From Erwinia sorbitola (GTDB taxonomy: Bacteria > Pseudomonadota > Gammaproteobacteria > Enterobacterales > Enterobacteriaceae), in the NCBI RefSeq assembly GCF_009738185.1, contig NZ_CP046509.1:3475501-3539500 (forward strand): a DNA stretch of 64,000 nucleotides, read 5' to 3'. Position numbers and translations under genes: made by a program. The notes beneath the pieces were generated by a model that was given only the letters and a program-made list of their open reading frames with translations, did not search any database and was not told where the DNA came from. Positions within the stretch are counted from its first letter, which is position 1; every line of letters begins with the position of its first letter. Below, one piece after another: positions 1 to 8,722 of the stretch.

Positions 1-1
1 C

Positions 2-490
2 ACTTTCCAGACTAATCATGGCGATATCGTCATCAAGACTTTCGATGATAAAGCGCCGGCTACCGTTAAAAACTTCCTTGAATATTGCCGCGAAGGGTTT
101 TACGACAACACCATCTTCCACCGTGTGATCAACGGTTTTATGATCCAGGGCGGTGGTTTTGAGCCGGGCATGAAGCAGAAAGACACCAAAGACGAGATCC
201 GCAACGAAGCCAGCAACGGCCTGAAGAACACCAAAGGCACCCTGGCAATGGCCCGTACTCAGGCACCACACTCTGCTACCGCACAGTTCTTTATCAACGT
301 TGCTGATAACGACTTCCTGAACTTCCGTGACGAAAGTCTGCAAGGCTTTGGTTACTGCGTATTTGCAGAAGTGGTTGAAGGCATGGACGTGGTTGAGAAA
401 ATCAAAGCTGTCACCACCGGCCGCAGCGGTATGCACCAGGATGTGCCAAAAGACGATGTGATTATTCAGAAAGTCACCGTCAGCGAATAA
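2..490 (+). CDS. ppiB: Peptidyl-prolyl cis-trans isomerase B, cytoplasmic cyclophilin (5'-truncated)
   Basis: Cyclophilin-type prolyl isomerase that speeds cis/trans isomerisation of X-Pro bonds in the cytoplasm. The open frame runs in from the window edge; by comparison with E. coli PpiB (164 aa) only about two codons, Met and Val, are missing. The cyclophilin core is visible: FHRVINGFMIQGG (catalytic Arg and the hydrophobic pocket), AMARTQAPHSATAQFFINV, and FGYCVFAEVVEGMDVV. There is no signal peptide, which separates it from periplasmic PpiA. Its TAA stop overlaps the lpxH ATG by one base (TAATG), so the two are probably cotranscribed and translationally coupled, as in E. coli. The promoter lies outside the window. 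Confidence 0.96.
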   Translation, partial: TFQTNHGDIVIKTFDDKAPATVKNFLEYCREGFYDNTIFHRVINGFMIQGGGFEPGMKQKDTKDEIRNEASNGLKNTKGTLAMARTQAPHSATAQFFINVADNDFLNFRDESLQGFGYCVFAEVVEGMDVVEKIKAVTTGRSGMHQDVPKDDVIIQKVTVSE

Positions 491-1206
491 TGTCGCATAC
501 GTTATTTATCGCAGATCTCCATCTGTGTACTGAAGAACCGGCAATTACTGCCGGTTTTCTTCATTTTTTACGCCGTGAAGCGCAGTATGCCGATGCTCTT
601 TATATCCTCGGAGACCTGTTTGAAGCCTGGATTGGTGACGATGATCCTAATCCGCTACATTCGGAGGTCGCTGCTGCTCTGCGCGAACTCGCTATCCCCT
701 GCTACTTTATCCACGGCAATCGTGACTTCCTGATTGGTCAGCGTTTTGCTGCGGCTTGCGGTATGACTCTGCTGCCGGAAGAGCAGGTGCTGGATCTCTA
801 CGGCAGACGCCTGCTGATTATGCACGGCGACACGCTGTGTACCGATGATGCAGGCTATCTGCGTTTTCGTGCCAAAGTACAGCAACGCTGGCTCCAAAGG
901 TTATTCCTTGCCCTGCCCCTCTTTGCCCGCCAGCGTATTGCGTTAAAAATGCGTGCAGGTAGCCGTCAGGCCAACAGCAGTAAATCTCAGGCGATTATGG
1001 ATGTAAATCCGCAGGCGGTGATTGATGTGATGAGCCGCCATCAGGTTCAATGGTTAATCCACGGTCATACCCATCGCCCTGCGGTTCACGCTCTGAACAT
1101 CAATGGTCAATCCGCAGAACGAATCGTTCTTGGTGCCTGGCATGAAGAAGGCTCAATGATTAAAGTCAGCGCCGACGAGATCAGCCTGATCTCCTTCCCG
1201 TTCTGA
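490..1206 (+). CDS. lpxH: UDP-2,3-diacylglucosamine diphosphatase LpxH
   Basis: Peripheral inner-membrane hydrolase of lipid A synthesis that cleaves UDP-2,3-diacylglucosamine to lipid X and UMP. It is a calcineurin-like metallophosphoesterase of 238 aa, close to the family's usual 240. Metal ligands visible in order are D9 and H11 (FIADLHL), D42 (GDLFEAWIGDD), N77 (HGNRDF), H112 (MHGD), and H191/H193 (HGHTHRP). The start codon overlaps the ppiB stop, which fixes the start. The gene ends 37 bases before the PurR box of purEK. The product is essential in related bacteria; nothing unusual is seen. Confidence 0.96.
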   Translation: MSHTLFIADLHLCTEEPAITAGFLHFLRREAQYADALYILGDLFEAWIGDDDPNPLHSEVAAALRELAIPCYFIHGNRDFLIGQRFAAACGMTLLPEEQVLDLYGRRLLIMHGDTLCTDDAGYLRFRAKVQQRWLQRLFLALPLFARQRIALKMRAGSRQANSSKSQAIMDVNPQAVIDVMSRHQVQWLIHGHTHRPAVHALNINGQSAERIVLGAWHEEGSMIKVSADEISLISFPF

Positions 1207-1242
1207 TGTAAAACCTGGTTAATCTGGCGGCCATTTCCCGCT

Positions 1243-1258
1243 ACGCAACCGTTTTCCT
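1243..1258 (+). promoter_or_regulatory. PurR operator of purEK
   Basis: ACGCAACCGTTTTCCT matches the 16-bp PurR consensus (ACGCAAACGTTTTCGT) at 14 of 16 positions and equals, as recalled, the E. coli purE operator. It covers the probable -35 element TTTTCC (1252-1257), which has a 17-bp spacer to the -10 TATTCT (1275-1280). Repression of purEK by PurR with hypoxanthine or guanine is expected. Confidence 0.9.
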
Positions 1259-1280
1259 TGCCGCGCAGTCGTGATATTCT
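1252..1280 (+). promoter_or_regulatory. purEK promoter
   Basis: The -35 TTTTCC and -10 TATTCT are 17 bp apart, 80 bases upstream of the purE start, with the PurR box lying over the -35 hexamer. This is inferred from position and match only. Confidence 0.6.
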
Positions 1281-1359
1281 CTCAGCCCTTCCCACCTGAA
1301 TCGAATCGCCCTTCAGCGCGGCTCAGGTGACGTATTACAATCACAGGAGTCAGACCCGC

Positions 1360-1869
1360 ATGTCATCCAACGCCGCACCGGCCCGCATTGCTATTGTTAT
1401 GGGTTCCAAAAGTGACTGGGCAACCATGCAATTTACTGCGGAAATCCTCACCAGCCTGGACGTTCCGTTTCACTGCGAAGTGGTGTCTGCACACCGCACG
1501 CCGGATAAGCTGTTCAGCTTTGCCGAGCAGGCCGCTGATAACGGCTATCAGGTGATTATTGCGGGCGCAGGCGGTGCAGCGCATCTGCCAGGCATGCTGG
1601 CGGCAAAAACGCTGGTGCCGGTACTGGGTGTGCCAGTACAAAGCGCGGCACTGAGTGGCGTCGACAGTCTCTACTCTATTGTGCAGATGCCTCGCGGAAT
1701 TCCGGTTGGAACCCTGGCGATCGGCAAGGCCGGAGCTGCTAACGCTGCTCTGCTGGCGGCGCAAATTCTTGCCCTGCACGATGCAGAGCTGGCAGGCCGT
1801 CTGCACCACTGGCGCCAGAGCCAGACAGATGAAGTACTGAATAACCCGGATCCGCGGGGGGATGCATGA
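1360..1869 (+). CDS. purE: N5-carboxyaminoimidazole ribonucleotide mutase PurE
   Basis: Class I PurE, which moves the carboxyl group of N5-CAIR to C4 to give CAIR in de novo purine synthesis. The 169-aa protein has the PurE signatures MGSKSDW, SAHRTPDKL (catalytic His), GAGGAAHLPGM and GVPVQSAALSG. An in-frame GTG at 1327 would add 11 residues, but the ATG at 1360 is preferred: CAGGAG lies 10 bases upstream and the length then equals E. coli PurE. It overlaps purK by four bases (ATGA), giving a two-gene operon controlled by PurR. Confidence 0.96.
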   Translation: MSSNAAPARIAIVMGSKSDWATMQFTAEILTSLDVPFHCEVVSAHRTPDKLFSFAEQAADNGYQVIIAGAGGAAHLPGMLAAKTLVPVLGVPVQSAALSGVDSLYSIVQMPRGIPVGTLAIGKAGAANAALLAAQILALHDAELAGRLHHWRQSQTDEVLNNPDPRGDA

Positions 1870-2933
1870 AGCCGGTCTGCGTATTAGGTAATGGCCAGCT
1901 GGGAAGAATGCTGCGTCAGGCTGGCGAGCCGCTGGGTATTGCTGTTTATCCGGTCGGACTGGATGCGGAACCCGATTCGTTGCCTATCACGCAAAGTGTT
2001 ATCACTGCGGAAATTGAGCGCTGGCCTGAAACGGCGTTAACTCGCGAACTGGCAAACCACAATGCCTTTGTTAACCGTGATATCTTTCCACTGCTGGCTG
2101 ACCGCCTGACGCAGAAACAGCTGCTGGATCGGCTGGGCCTGGCCACTGCTCCATGGCAGCTACTCTCAGGAGCTGACGAGTGGGCGCAGGTCTTCGCCAC
2201 GCTCGGCCCTCTTGCAATCGTTAAGCGCCGCACCGGCGGCTACGACGGGCGCGGTCAGTGGCGTCTGCGTGCTGATGAAACGGCATCGCTACCTGCTGAT
2301 TGCTACGGCGAGTGTATTGTCGAGCAGGGAATTAATTTTTCGGGTGAAATGTCGCTGGTGGGTGCACGCGGCCACGATGGCCGCACGGTATTCTACCCGC
2401 TGACGCATAACCTGCATCAGGACGGTATTCTCCGCACCAGCGTGGTACTGCCGGGCGTGGATGCACAGCATCAGCAGCAGGCTGAATCGATGCTTTCTGC
2501 GATTATGGGCGAGCTGAACTACGTCGGCGTAATGGCAATGGAGTGTTTTGTGGTGCCGGAAGGTTTGTTGATTAACGAACTGGCACCGCGGGTACATAAC
2601 AGCGGTCACTGGACGCAGAACGGCGCGTCTATCAGCCAGTTTGAGCTGCATCTGCGCGCAATCCTTGATCTGCCGTTGCCAACGCCGGTGGTCAGCACCC
2701 CATCAGTGATGGTTAACTTGATCGGTACCGATGTTAACCTGGCATGGCTGGAACAACCGCTGGTTCATCTGCACTGGTATGAGAAAGAAGTTCGTGCCGG
2801 ACGCAAAGTCGGCCATCTCAACCTGTCTGACGTATGTCCACAGGCATTAATAAATGCGCTGAATGCGCTGGTGCCGCTGCTGCCAGAAGAGTACGCCAGC
2901 GGTATTGCCTGGGCAGTAGAAAAGCTGGGTTAA
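1866..2933 (+). CDS. purK: 5-(carboxyamino)imidazole ribonucleotide synthase PurK
   Basis: ATP-grasp enzyme (355 aa) that carboxylates AIR with bicarbonate and ATP to make N5-CAIR, the substrate of PurE just upstream. The N-terminal CVLGNGQLGRM is the preATP-grasp nucleotide-binding loop. VKRRTGGYDGRGQW is the ATP-grasp glycine-rich loop, and NELAPRVHNSGHWT is the metal and phosphate site typical of PurK. The start overlaps the purE stop by four bases. A strong hairpin at 2957-2985 ends the operon. Confidence 0.96.
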   Translation: MKPVCVLGNGQLGRMLRQAGEPLGIAVYPVGLDAEPDSLPITQSVITAEIERWPETALTRELANHNAFVNRDIFPLLADRLTQKQLLDRLGLATAPWQLLSGADEWAQVFATLGPLAIVKRRTGGYDGRGQWRLRADETASLPADCYGECIVEQGINFSGEMSLVGARGHDGRTVFYPLTHNLHQDGILRTSVVLPGVDAQHQQQAESMLSAIMGELNYVGVMAMECFVVPEGLLINELAPRVHNSGHWTQNGASISQFELHLRAILDLPLPTPVVSTPSVMVNLIGTDVNLAWLEQPLVHLHWYEKEVRAGRKVGHLNLSDVCPQALINALNALVPLLPEEYASGIAWAVEKLG

Positions 2934-2956
2934 CTTTCGACTGTTTTTGAATATCT

Positions 2957-2990
2957 GATGAAGAACGCTTAATGCGTTCTTCATCTGTTT
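2957..2990 (+). terminator. Rho-independent terminator of purEK
   Basis: A perfect 12-bp stem (GATGAAGAACGC / GCGTTCTTCATC) with loop TTAAT is followed by TGTTT, 23 bases after the purK stop. Confidence 0.8.
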
Positions 2991-3014
2991 AAAGTCTCCA
3001 GAACTCACCTGGAA

Positions 3015-3048
3015 AAAGTACAGTGCCAGACTGTACTTTAGTAGGGGT
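3015..3048 (+). promoter_or_regulatory. lux-box / EsaR-box region upstream of the luxR-like gene
   Basis: Two overlapping dyads occur here. AAAGTACAGT and ACTGTACTTT form a perfect inverted repeat with a 5-bp centre (3015-3039). The 20-mer starting GACTGTACTTTAG (3029-3048) agrees at about 15 of 20 positions with the esaR-promoter box of Pantoea stewartii as I recall it (GCCTGTACTATAGTGCAGGT). Such boxes bind LuxR-family proteins. The site is about 320 bases before the regulator's ATG, so autoregulation is plausible, but the distance is longer than usual. The rest of 2991-3370 is AT-rich and shows no convincing gene. Confidence 0.65.
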
Positions 3049-3370
3049 AAGTTTTTTTACATTACAGGGTATTGTACCTGCAACAACAATAAGACACACC
3101 GCACCACTCCCTTTTAGCCCTTAGTTTTATTAGATGTCAGCACCGGGGAACTACTTTCTGCTGGATAAGATAAAGCCTTCACATATTCCAGTAGAGAGTG
3201 GTTTTCCATCTTTATTTTCCACCTGTTCTACGTTCAAAACTTCTCCTGCCGCAACATTTTTAACACCCACCCTTATTTTAATGATTTTCAACACAGCTAG
3301 TTTTAAACGCTCTAATTGTGATAATGTGAAAAATTAAAAAAATATCGATTGTATACAGGGAGGTGACATC

Positions 3371-4123
3371 ATGCGAGATTCATTCTTTAGTAATTCAACC
3401 ATCAACTCTATAATCAAGCAGCGTTTAGAAAAAAGACTTAAAGCATATAAAAATATAAAATATGTCTATGCCATTATGAGCAAAAACAACCCTGTGAACT
3501 TAACCATCATATCTAACAGGCAGGAATGGTTTGAATTTTACAAAGAGAATAACTTTCAATTTATTGATCCCGTCGTGTGCGCAGCATTGCATCGCTTAAC
3601 ACCTTTTTCCTGGGATGAGAACTTCCTTGTGGCTCAGGGAATCAAATCGCTCAGTTTTTTTAATATAGCCAGAAACCATAATATTGTTAATGGGTACACA
3701 TTCTTACTTCATGACCAATATAACAATCTGGTAATGCTATCCCTTTTTTCAGACAATAATCATGAGAATGGCATTGAAGAAATAATCGAAACAGACAAGG
3801 ATAAATTTCAGATGTTATTAATGTTAACTCATGAAAAAACAATTCACCTGTATCAAAAAATAGTTTTAGAAAGTGAATTTAAAAAAATGAATAACAATAA
3901 TATTTTTTCCAACCGAGAAAATGAAATAATTTACTGGGTTAGCGTTGGCAAATCTTATCAGGAAATTGCTGTTATTATCGGCATCAAAGTGACCACTGTT
4001 AAATATCACATTGCAAATGCCATTAAAAAACTGGGAGTTAACAACGCCAAACATGCGGTAAGGCTGGGAATTGAGTTACAGCTTATCCGTCCAGTGTTCC
4101 CAGACACAACCACAGATCATTGA
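3371..4123 (+). CDS. EsaR/ExpR-type LuxR-family quorum-sensing regulator (orphan)
   Basis: A 250-aa acyl-homoserine-lactone-responsive transcription factor. The N-terminal autoinducer-binding domain (about 15-165) keeps all six family-invariant ligand-pocket residues: W53, Y57, D66, P67, W81, G108. The C-terminal GerE-type helix-turn-helix (about 180-240) reads FSNRENEIIYWVSVGKSYQ, with the invariant Glu, Leu/Ile and Gly. It resembles P. stewartii EsaR, including the C-terminal IRP extension. GGGAGGTGA sits just upstream of the ATG. No luxI-type synthase lies on either side (purK and ybbP flank it), so it looks like a LuxR solo in this window. Base composition is clearly more AT-rich than its neighbours, suggesting transfer. 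It may repress in the ligand-free state like EsaR, which is inference. Confidence 0.88.
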   Translation: MRDSFFSNSTINSIIKQRLEKRLKAYKNIKYVYAIMSKNNPVNLTIISNRQEWFEFYKENNFQFIDPVVCAALHRLTPFSWDENFLVAQGIKSLSFFNIARNHNIVNGYTFLLHDQYNNLVMLSLFSDNNHENGIEEIIETDKDKFQMLLMLTHEKTIHLYQKIVLESEFKKMNNNNIFSNRENEIIYWVSVGKSYQEIAVIIGIKVTTVKYHIANAIKKLGVNNAKHAVRLGIELQLIRPVFPDTTTDH

Positions 4124-4128
4124 GGTTC

Positions 4129-4148
4129 AGGCCGGCTTTCACCGGCCT
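4129..4148. terminator. Shared terminator between luxR-like gene and ybbP
   Basis: AGGCCGG / CCGGCCT stem with a 6-base loop lies in the 30-base gap between two convergent genes. A U-tract is poor on both strands. Confidence 0.5.
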
Positions 4149-4153
4149 CCCTA

Positions 4154-6571
4154 TCATCCTGCGTAGTACCCGCGGAACAACGCTTTACCTTTCAGCAGCC
4201 GTATTCCCAGCCAGCCCCCACAAAGCGACAGCAGCAGCGCTCCCGTCAGCGGCAGCACCAGCCACAGCACAAAGTCAGGCTGCCAGGGGAAGTCGAAGAC
4301 CTTCCGTTGCAATCCCCACAGGGCAGCTTCAGCGCCAATTGCTGCCGCCACGCCAGAGACCACACCAAGCAGTGCAAACTCACACCATAGCGTGCCGCGC
4401 AGCAGCTTTTTACTGGCACCCAAGGTGCGATAAACCACCAGCTCCTGACGTCGCTGCCGCATCCCTACCTGAATCTGAGCAAGCAGCAGCAGTACCCCGC
4501 AGGCAGTCACCAGGATCACCATTATCTCCAGCGCCTGGCTGACCTGCGCCAGCACCTGCCCTATCTGCCGCAGAATGCTGCCGATATCCAGCAGACTGAG
4601 CGTCGGGAACTGGCGGTTAAGCTGTGCCAGGGTGGCATTATCATTATCCATACGGAAGCTGGTCAGCCAGGTTTGCGGCTGCCCGTCCAGTGCACCCGGC
4701 GGGAAGATAAAGAAAAAGTTCGGTTTCAGGCTTTCCCAGTCCACTTTACGCATACTGCTGATTCTGGCACTGAACTCCTGAGTATCACCCGTAAAAGTCA
4801 GCGTATCGCCCAGCTTTACGCCCAGACGGTTTGCCAGCTCCTGCTCAATCGATACCTCTCCACTTTTTGGCGGCCAGCTTCCTGCCGTCATTGGATTATG
4901 ATCGGGAAGATCTTTCAGCCACGTCAGGTTCAGCTCACGATTCAGGGATTCATCCTGCGCCGGATCGGCAGGTTTATGATTAATGCCTGTCAGGCGCACA
5001 CGGGCCACCGGGTAGAAAGTCCCGGCTTTCACCTGATGCTGTTGCAGAAACGCCTGCACCTGCGGAACCTGTTGTTCGGTAATATTCAGCAGAAAGTAGT
5101 TAGGGCTGTCCGGCGGTAGCTGCTGCTGCCAGCGATCAAGCAGATCACCCCGCATTACCAGCAGGAGAGCAAGGAGCATAAACGACAGGGAAAAAGCCGC
5201 CAGCTGACTGAGCGTGGTCCAGGGCTGACGCAGCAACCGGTTGACCGCCAGGCGAAACGCCAGATTACGCAACGTCAGACGACGCAGCAGCAGCAGCCCG
5301 CCCCAACCTATTGCTCCCAGCAGCAGTGACAGCAGCACAATGCCCGCCACCAGCGCCCAGAGCAGCTTGCTGCCACCCACCAGCACGGCCAGCAGGCCAA
5401 TGACTACCAGTGCCATCGCTGGCAAATAGATTTTCAGAGGCCAGATATTAGCGACAGCATCACGTCGCAGAACGCGCAGCGGCTGTGTTGCCAGCAGCAG
5501 GCGATACGGGCGCAATCCCACCAGCAGTGAAATCACAAACAATGACCCAATCGCCCACAGCCACGGCCAGGCGCTGGCCGCAGGGAGTTCACCCGGTAAT
5601 ACCGGACGCAGCATGCGCAGCAGCAGAGCTTCAAAGCCCAGCCCGATGGCACTCCCTACGACGGCCGCCAGCAACAGCACGGCAAGCCACTGTCCGATAA
5701 TCAGTTTACGCAGTGCAATGCGGTTGGCACCGAGCGTTTTGAGCACCGCCACCAGATCGTAACGGCTACGGCAGTAATGGCTCATCGCCACGGCCACGGC
5801 CGCAATTGCCAGCATCAACGTTAGCAGTGCCGACAGCAGCAGGAATTGCTGGGCGCGCTGCATGGATTTACCCAGCGCATCCTCGCTATTTTCCACGCTT
5901 ATCCAGCGCTGATCGGGTGTCAGGCGCGCTTCTATATAGCTGTCGTAACGTGCCAGCTGCGCCGGAGTACCGGAGAACTTATAGCGCCAGGTAATGCGGC
6001 TGCCGGGTTGAATAGCGCCAGTTTTCTCCACGTCGGCCAGATTCATCAGCAGTCTCGGCGCAGTCTGGAAAGGATTAAAGCCCGCATCCGGCTCCTGAAT
6101 CACCTCCCCCCCGATGCGCAGAGTTGTATCTCCTACATCGAGGGAATCCCCCGCTTTTCTTTCCAGCAATGCCAGCAAACGCGGTGCGGCCAGTACGGTT
6201 CCTGCTGCTGGCTTTAATCCAGGCGGAGCCGTTGTGAGCTGACCAAACATCGGGTAGAGGTTATCCACGGCCTTGACTGAGGCCAGCTGCGGAGTATCTC
6301 CGGCAAAGGTCATGGTCATAAAACTTAGCTGACGCCCTACCTGCAACCCCTCGGCAAGCGCCTGCTCCAGCCAGGCGGCAGGGATTTCTTTACTGCTGCT
6401 CAGGGTACGGTCGCCCGCCATAAAGTCACGACTCTGCTGGCTTAACCCTTTTTCCATGCGGTCACTGAGCGATCCAAGGGCAAGCACGCAGGCCACCGCC
6501 AGCGTTAATGCCAGCCAGACAATCAGCAGTGAGGGGGATTTCCACTCACGCCAAAACCAGCGCCAAATCAT
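4154..6571 (-). CDS. ybbP: FtsX-like ABC transporter permease YbbP
   Basis: Inner-membrane permease (805 aa) of the LolCE/MacB-like superfamily, partner of the YbbA ATPase encoded immediately upstream. One N-terminal membrane segment (LLIVWLALTLAVACVLAL, about 14-31) is followed by a large periplasmic domain. The core has several membrane helices, for example LLLSALLTLMLAIAAVAVAM and LAVLLLAAVVGSAIGLGF, and a second FtsX domain lies at the C-terminus. An upstream in-frame ATG at 6583 exists, but the start at 6571 is chosen because it overlaps the ybbA stop by four bases (ATGA) and matches E. coli YbbP. Its substrate is not established; proximity to the periplasmic esterase TesA suggests envelope lipid handling, which is inference. 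Confidence 0.92.
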   Translation of the reverse strand: MIWRWFWREWKSPSLLIVWLALTLAVACVLALGSLSDRMEKGLSQQSRDFMAGDRTLSSSKEIPAAWLEQALAEGLQVGRQLSFMTMTFAGDTPQLASVKAVDNLYPMFGQLTTAPPGLKPAAGTVLAAPRLLALLERKAGDSLDVGDTTLRIGGEVIQEPDAGFNPFQTAPRLLMNLADVEKTGAIQPGSRITWRYKFSGTPAQLARYDSYIEARLTPDQRWISVENSEDALGKSMQRAQQFLLLSALLTLMLAIAAVAVAMSHYCRSRYDLVAVLKTLGANRIALRKLIIGQWLAVLLLAAVVGSAIGLGFEALLLRMLRPVLPGELPAASAWPWLWAIGSLFVISLLVGLRPYRLLLATQPLRVLRRDAVANIWPLKIYLPAMALVVIGLLAVLVGGSKLLWALVAGIVLLSLLLGAIGWGGLLLLRRLTLRNLAFRLAVNRLLRQPWTTLSQLAAFSLSFMLLALLLVMRGDLLDRWQQQLPPDSPNYFLLNITEQQVPQVQAFLQQHQVKAGTFYPVARVRLTGINHKPADPAQDESLNRELNLTWLKDLPDHNPMTAGSWPPKSGEVSIEQELANRLGVKLGDTLTFTGDTQEFSARISSMRKVDWESLKPNFFFIFPPGALDGQPQTWLTSFRMDNDNATLAQLNRQFPTLSLLDIGSILRQIGQVLAQVSQALEIMVILVTACGVLLLLAQIQVGMRQRRQELVVYRTLGASKKLLRGTLWCEFALLGVVSGVAAAIGAEAALWGLQRKVFDFPWQPDFVLWLVLPLTGALLLSLCGGWLGIRLLKGKALFRGYYAG

Positions 6572-7254
6572 GCCTCCTCCCACAGCTTTCCATCGCGCAA
6601 CCTCAGACGGCGGTCACAGCGCGCAGCCAGTTGTTCGTCATGAGTCACGAGAATCAGCGTGGTGGCAAAATCACGGTTCATGGAAAATAACAGATCGGCA
6701 ATACGGTCGCCGGTTTTACGGTCGAGGTTGCCGGTAGGTTCATCAGCAAACAGTAGCGCCGGGCGACCGTTAAAGGCGCGGGCAAGCGCCACACGCTGCT
6801 GCTCACCGCCAGATAGCTGCGCAGGCAGATGGCTGAGGCGCTCACTTAAACCCAGCTGTGCCAGCAGCGCCGCTGCCTGTTCCCGGCTTTGGCGATCGCT
6901 TTCACCACGCAGCAGTGACGGAAGCTGCACATTTTCCTGCGCATTTAACGTAGGCACCAGCATAAATGACTGGAAAACAAAACCGACATTCTTCGCCCGC
7001 AGCTCTGCCCGTTGTTCCTCATCCATCTGATGCAACGGCTGACCAAGCATCATAACCTCCCCTTCACTGCCGTCATCCAGCCCGGCCAGTATCCCCAGCA
7101 GCGTCGACTTACCCGAGCCTGATTCGCCAATCAGGGCAAGTGTTTCAGCCGGTTTGACAACCAGCTCAACTCCGGTAAGGATGGAAAGCTGATGCTCACC
7201 CTGACCGACGGACTTACTAAGACGATGAACTTCAAGAATGTTTTCCGCTGGCAT
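6568..7254 (-). CDS. ybbA: ABC transporter ATP-binding protein YbbA
   Basis: LolD/MacB-type ATPase (228 aa) that should drive YbbP. Walker A is GESGSGKST (about 40-48), the signature is LSGGEQQRVALARAF, and Walker B is LLFADEPTGNLD, followed by VTHDEQLA (H-loop). The first about 30 bases of the gene overlap the 5' end of divergent tesA (start 7225), an arrangement shared with E. coli. It is translationally coupled to ybbP. Confidence 0.94.
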   Translation of the reverse strand: MPAENILEVHRLSKSVGQGEHQLSILTGVELVVKPAETLALIGESGSGKSTLLGILAGLDDGSEGEVMMLGQPLHQMDEEQRAELRAKNVGFVFQSFMLVPTLNAQENVQLPSLLRGESDRQSREQAAALLAQLGLSERLSHLPAQLSGGEQQRVALARAFNGRPALLFADEPTGNLDRKTGDRIADLLFSMNRDFATTLILVTHDEQLAARCDRRLRLRDGKLWEEA

Positions 7255-7848
7255 TACCCTTTCCTGTTCTTATTGGCTTTTATGACGCTTCGTGCAACTG
7301 CGGCAGAGACACTGCTGGTGCTGGGCGATAGTCTGAGCGCCGGTTACCGCATGTCTGCCAGTGCTGCGTGGCCTGCGTTACTCAATGATAAATGGAAAAA
7401 CTCCCCCAGGATCGTTAACGGTAGCATAAGTGGTGATACCGCAGCGCAGGGGCTGGCACGTCTCCCGGCACTGCTGAAACAGCATCAGCCGCGCTGGGTG
7501 TTGATCGAACTGGGTGGTAACGATGGTTTACGCGGTTTTCCGCCGCAGCAGATAGAGCAGCAGCTGAGTCAGGCAATCAAGCTGGCGCAGGCGGCTAAAG
7601 CACAACCCGTGCTGATGCAGGTTCGCCTGCCTGCCAACTATGGTAAACGTTATACAGAATCGTTTGCCGCCATCTACCCTAAACTGGCTCAGGAACATGC
7701 GATCCCGCTGCTCCCGTTCTTTATGGAACAGGTTTACCTGAAACCGGAATGGATGCAGGATGATGGTATTCACCCCACATCTGCTGCCCAGCCGTTTATT
7801 GCCGACCTGATGGCCAAAAATCTGGCTCCCCTAGTTAAGCATGAGTGA
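7225..7848 (+). CDS. tesA: Acyl-CoA thioesterase I / protease I / lysophospholipase L1 TesA
   Basis: Periplasmic SGNH hydrolase of 207 aa acting on acyl-CoA, lysophospholipid and ester substrates. A signal peptide (FRWHYPFLFLLAFMTLRATAA) precedes ETLLVLGDSLSAGYRM (block I, nucleophile Ser). Gly of SISGD, Asn of GGNDGLRG, and the DGIHP Asp/His dyad complete the catalytic set. An ATG 33 bases upstream is in frame, but the start at 7225 gives a normal signal peptide and the E. coli length. The gene overlaps divergent ybbA at its 5' end and ybbO by eight bases at its 3' end. Confidence 0.95.
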   Translation: MNFKNVFRWHYPFLFLLAFMTLRATAAETLLVLGDSLSAGYRMSASAAWPALLNDKWKNSPRIVNGSISGDTAAQGLARLPALLKQHQPRWVLIELGGNDGLRGFPPQQIEQQLSQAIKLAQAAKAQPVLMQVRLPANYGKRYTESFAAIYPKLAQEHAIPLLPFFMEQVYLKPEWMQDDGIHPTSAAQPFIADLMAKNLAPLVKHE

Positions 7849-8653
7849 CCCGGCTCTGAGCGCCACAACAGGTAAAGTTATGCAAAAAAGCATTGTTATT
7901 ACGGGCTGTTCCAGCGGAATTGGCCTGGTCGCAGCCAATGACCTTCTGCGCCGTGGCTACCATATTATCGCCGCCTGCCGTAAGCCCCAGGATGTGGCAA
8001 GGATGAACGAGCTGGGATTTAGCGGTGTACTGCTGGATCTGGATGACGCTGCAAGCGTGGAACGCGCCGCTGCGGAGATCCTCATACTTTGCGACGGCCT
8101 TCTGTTTGGGCTGTTTAATAACGGCGGCTTTGGCGTTTATGGCCCGCTAAAGTCTGTCTCTCGTCAGCAGCTTGAACAGCAGTTCGCCACCAATCTGTTC
8201 GGTACACATCAGCTCACCATTTTGCTGCTGTCCGCATTAATCGCGTCGGGTAGCGGGCGTATTATTAATACCAGTTCAGTAATGGGGCTGATTTCAACGC
8301 CTGGTCGCGGTGCCTATGCCGCCAGTAAATATGCACTGGAAGCCTGGTCAGATGCGCTGCGTATGGAGCTGCACAGCAGCGGCGTGCGCGTCAGTCTGAT
8401 TGAGCCGGGGCCTATTCACAGCCGGTTTACTGATAATGTTCAGCAGGCCGAGCAGGATAAACCGGTTAAAAATCCAGGCATTGCGGCCCGCTTTACGCTA
8501 CCGCCGGAAGCAATACTACCAAAATTACACCATGCACTGGAGAGCCGCCGCCCGCGCTTGCGCTATCCTGTGACCATGGTTACACATGCCATTACTCTGT
8601 TACGCCGTTTGCTGCCGGGGTGGATGATGGATCGGTTTTTACGCCAGAATTAG
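7841..8653 (+). CDS. ybbO: SDR-family oxidoreductase YbbO
   Basis: Short-chain dehydrogenase/reductase (270 aa), linked in E. coli to NADP-dependent aldehyde reduction. The Rossmann motif is TGCSSGIG (about 21-28), the structural Asn lies in FNNGGFG where the family usually has NNAG, and the active-site Ser-Tyr-Lys is in NTSSVMGLISTPGRGAYAAS followed by K. The start codon overlaps the tesA stop by eight bases, so coupling is likely. An internal ATG at 7880 precedes the Rossmann fold, but the longer form matches E. coli YbbO. The Ala-to-Gly change in NNGG is mild. Confidence 0.92.
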   Translation: MSDPALSATTGKVMQKSIVITGCSSGIGLVAANDLLRRGYHIIAACRKPQDVARMNELGFSGVLLDLDDAASVERAAAEILILCDGLLFGLFNNGGFGVYGPLKSVSRQQLEQQFATNLFGTHQLTILLLSALIASGSGRIINTSSVMGLISTPGRGAYAASKYALEAWSDALRMELHSSGVRVSLIEPGPIHSRFTDNVQQAEQDKPVKNPGIAARFTLPPEAILPKLHHALESRRPRLRYPVTMVTHAITLLRRLLPGWMMDRFLRQN

Positions 8654-8722
8654 GCACCAAACCTTGAAGCGCCGCCCCTCGCCCCAATACAGTTATAAAC
8701 TTACGTGAAAAGAGACGAATTC

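Noticed and set aside
1327..1359. GTG start adding 11 residues to PurE
   Set aside because: Ribosome-binding site spacing and family length support the ATG at 1360.
3134..3337. 67-codon open frame upstream of the luxR-like gene
   Set aside because: It has no convincing ribosome-binding site, low-complexity AT-rich composition and no resemblance to any family; it lies in the regulator's leader.
4120..4542. 140-codon open frame opposite ybbP
   Set aside because: It is antisense to the conserved ybbP C-terminus; composition reflects codon shadow (Ala/Pro/Arg-rich).
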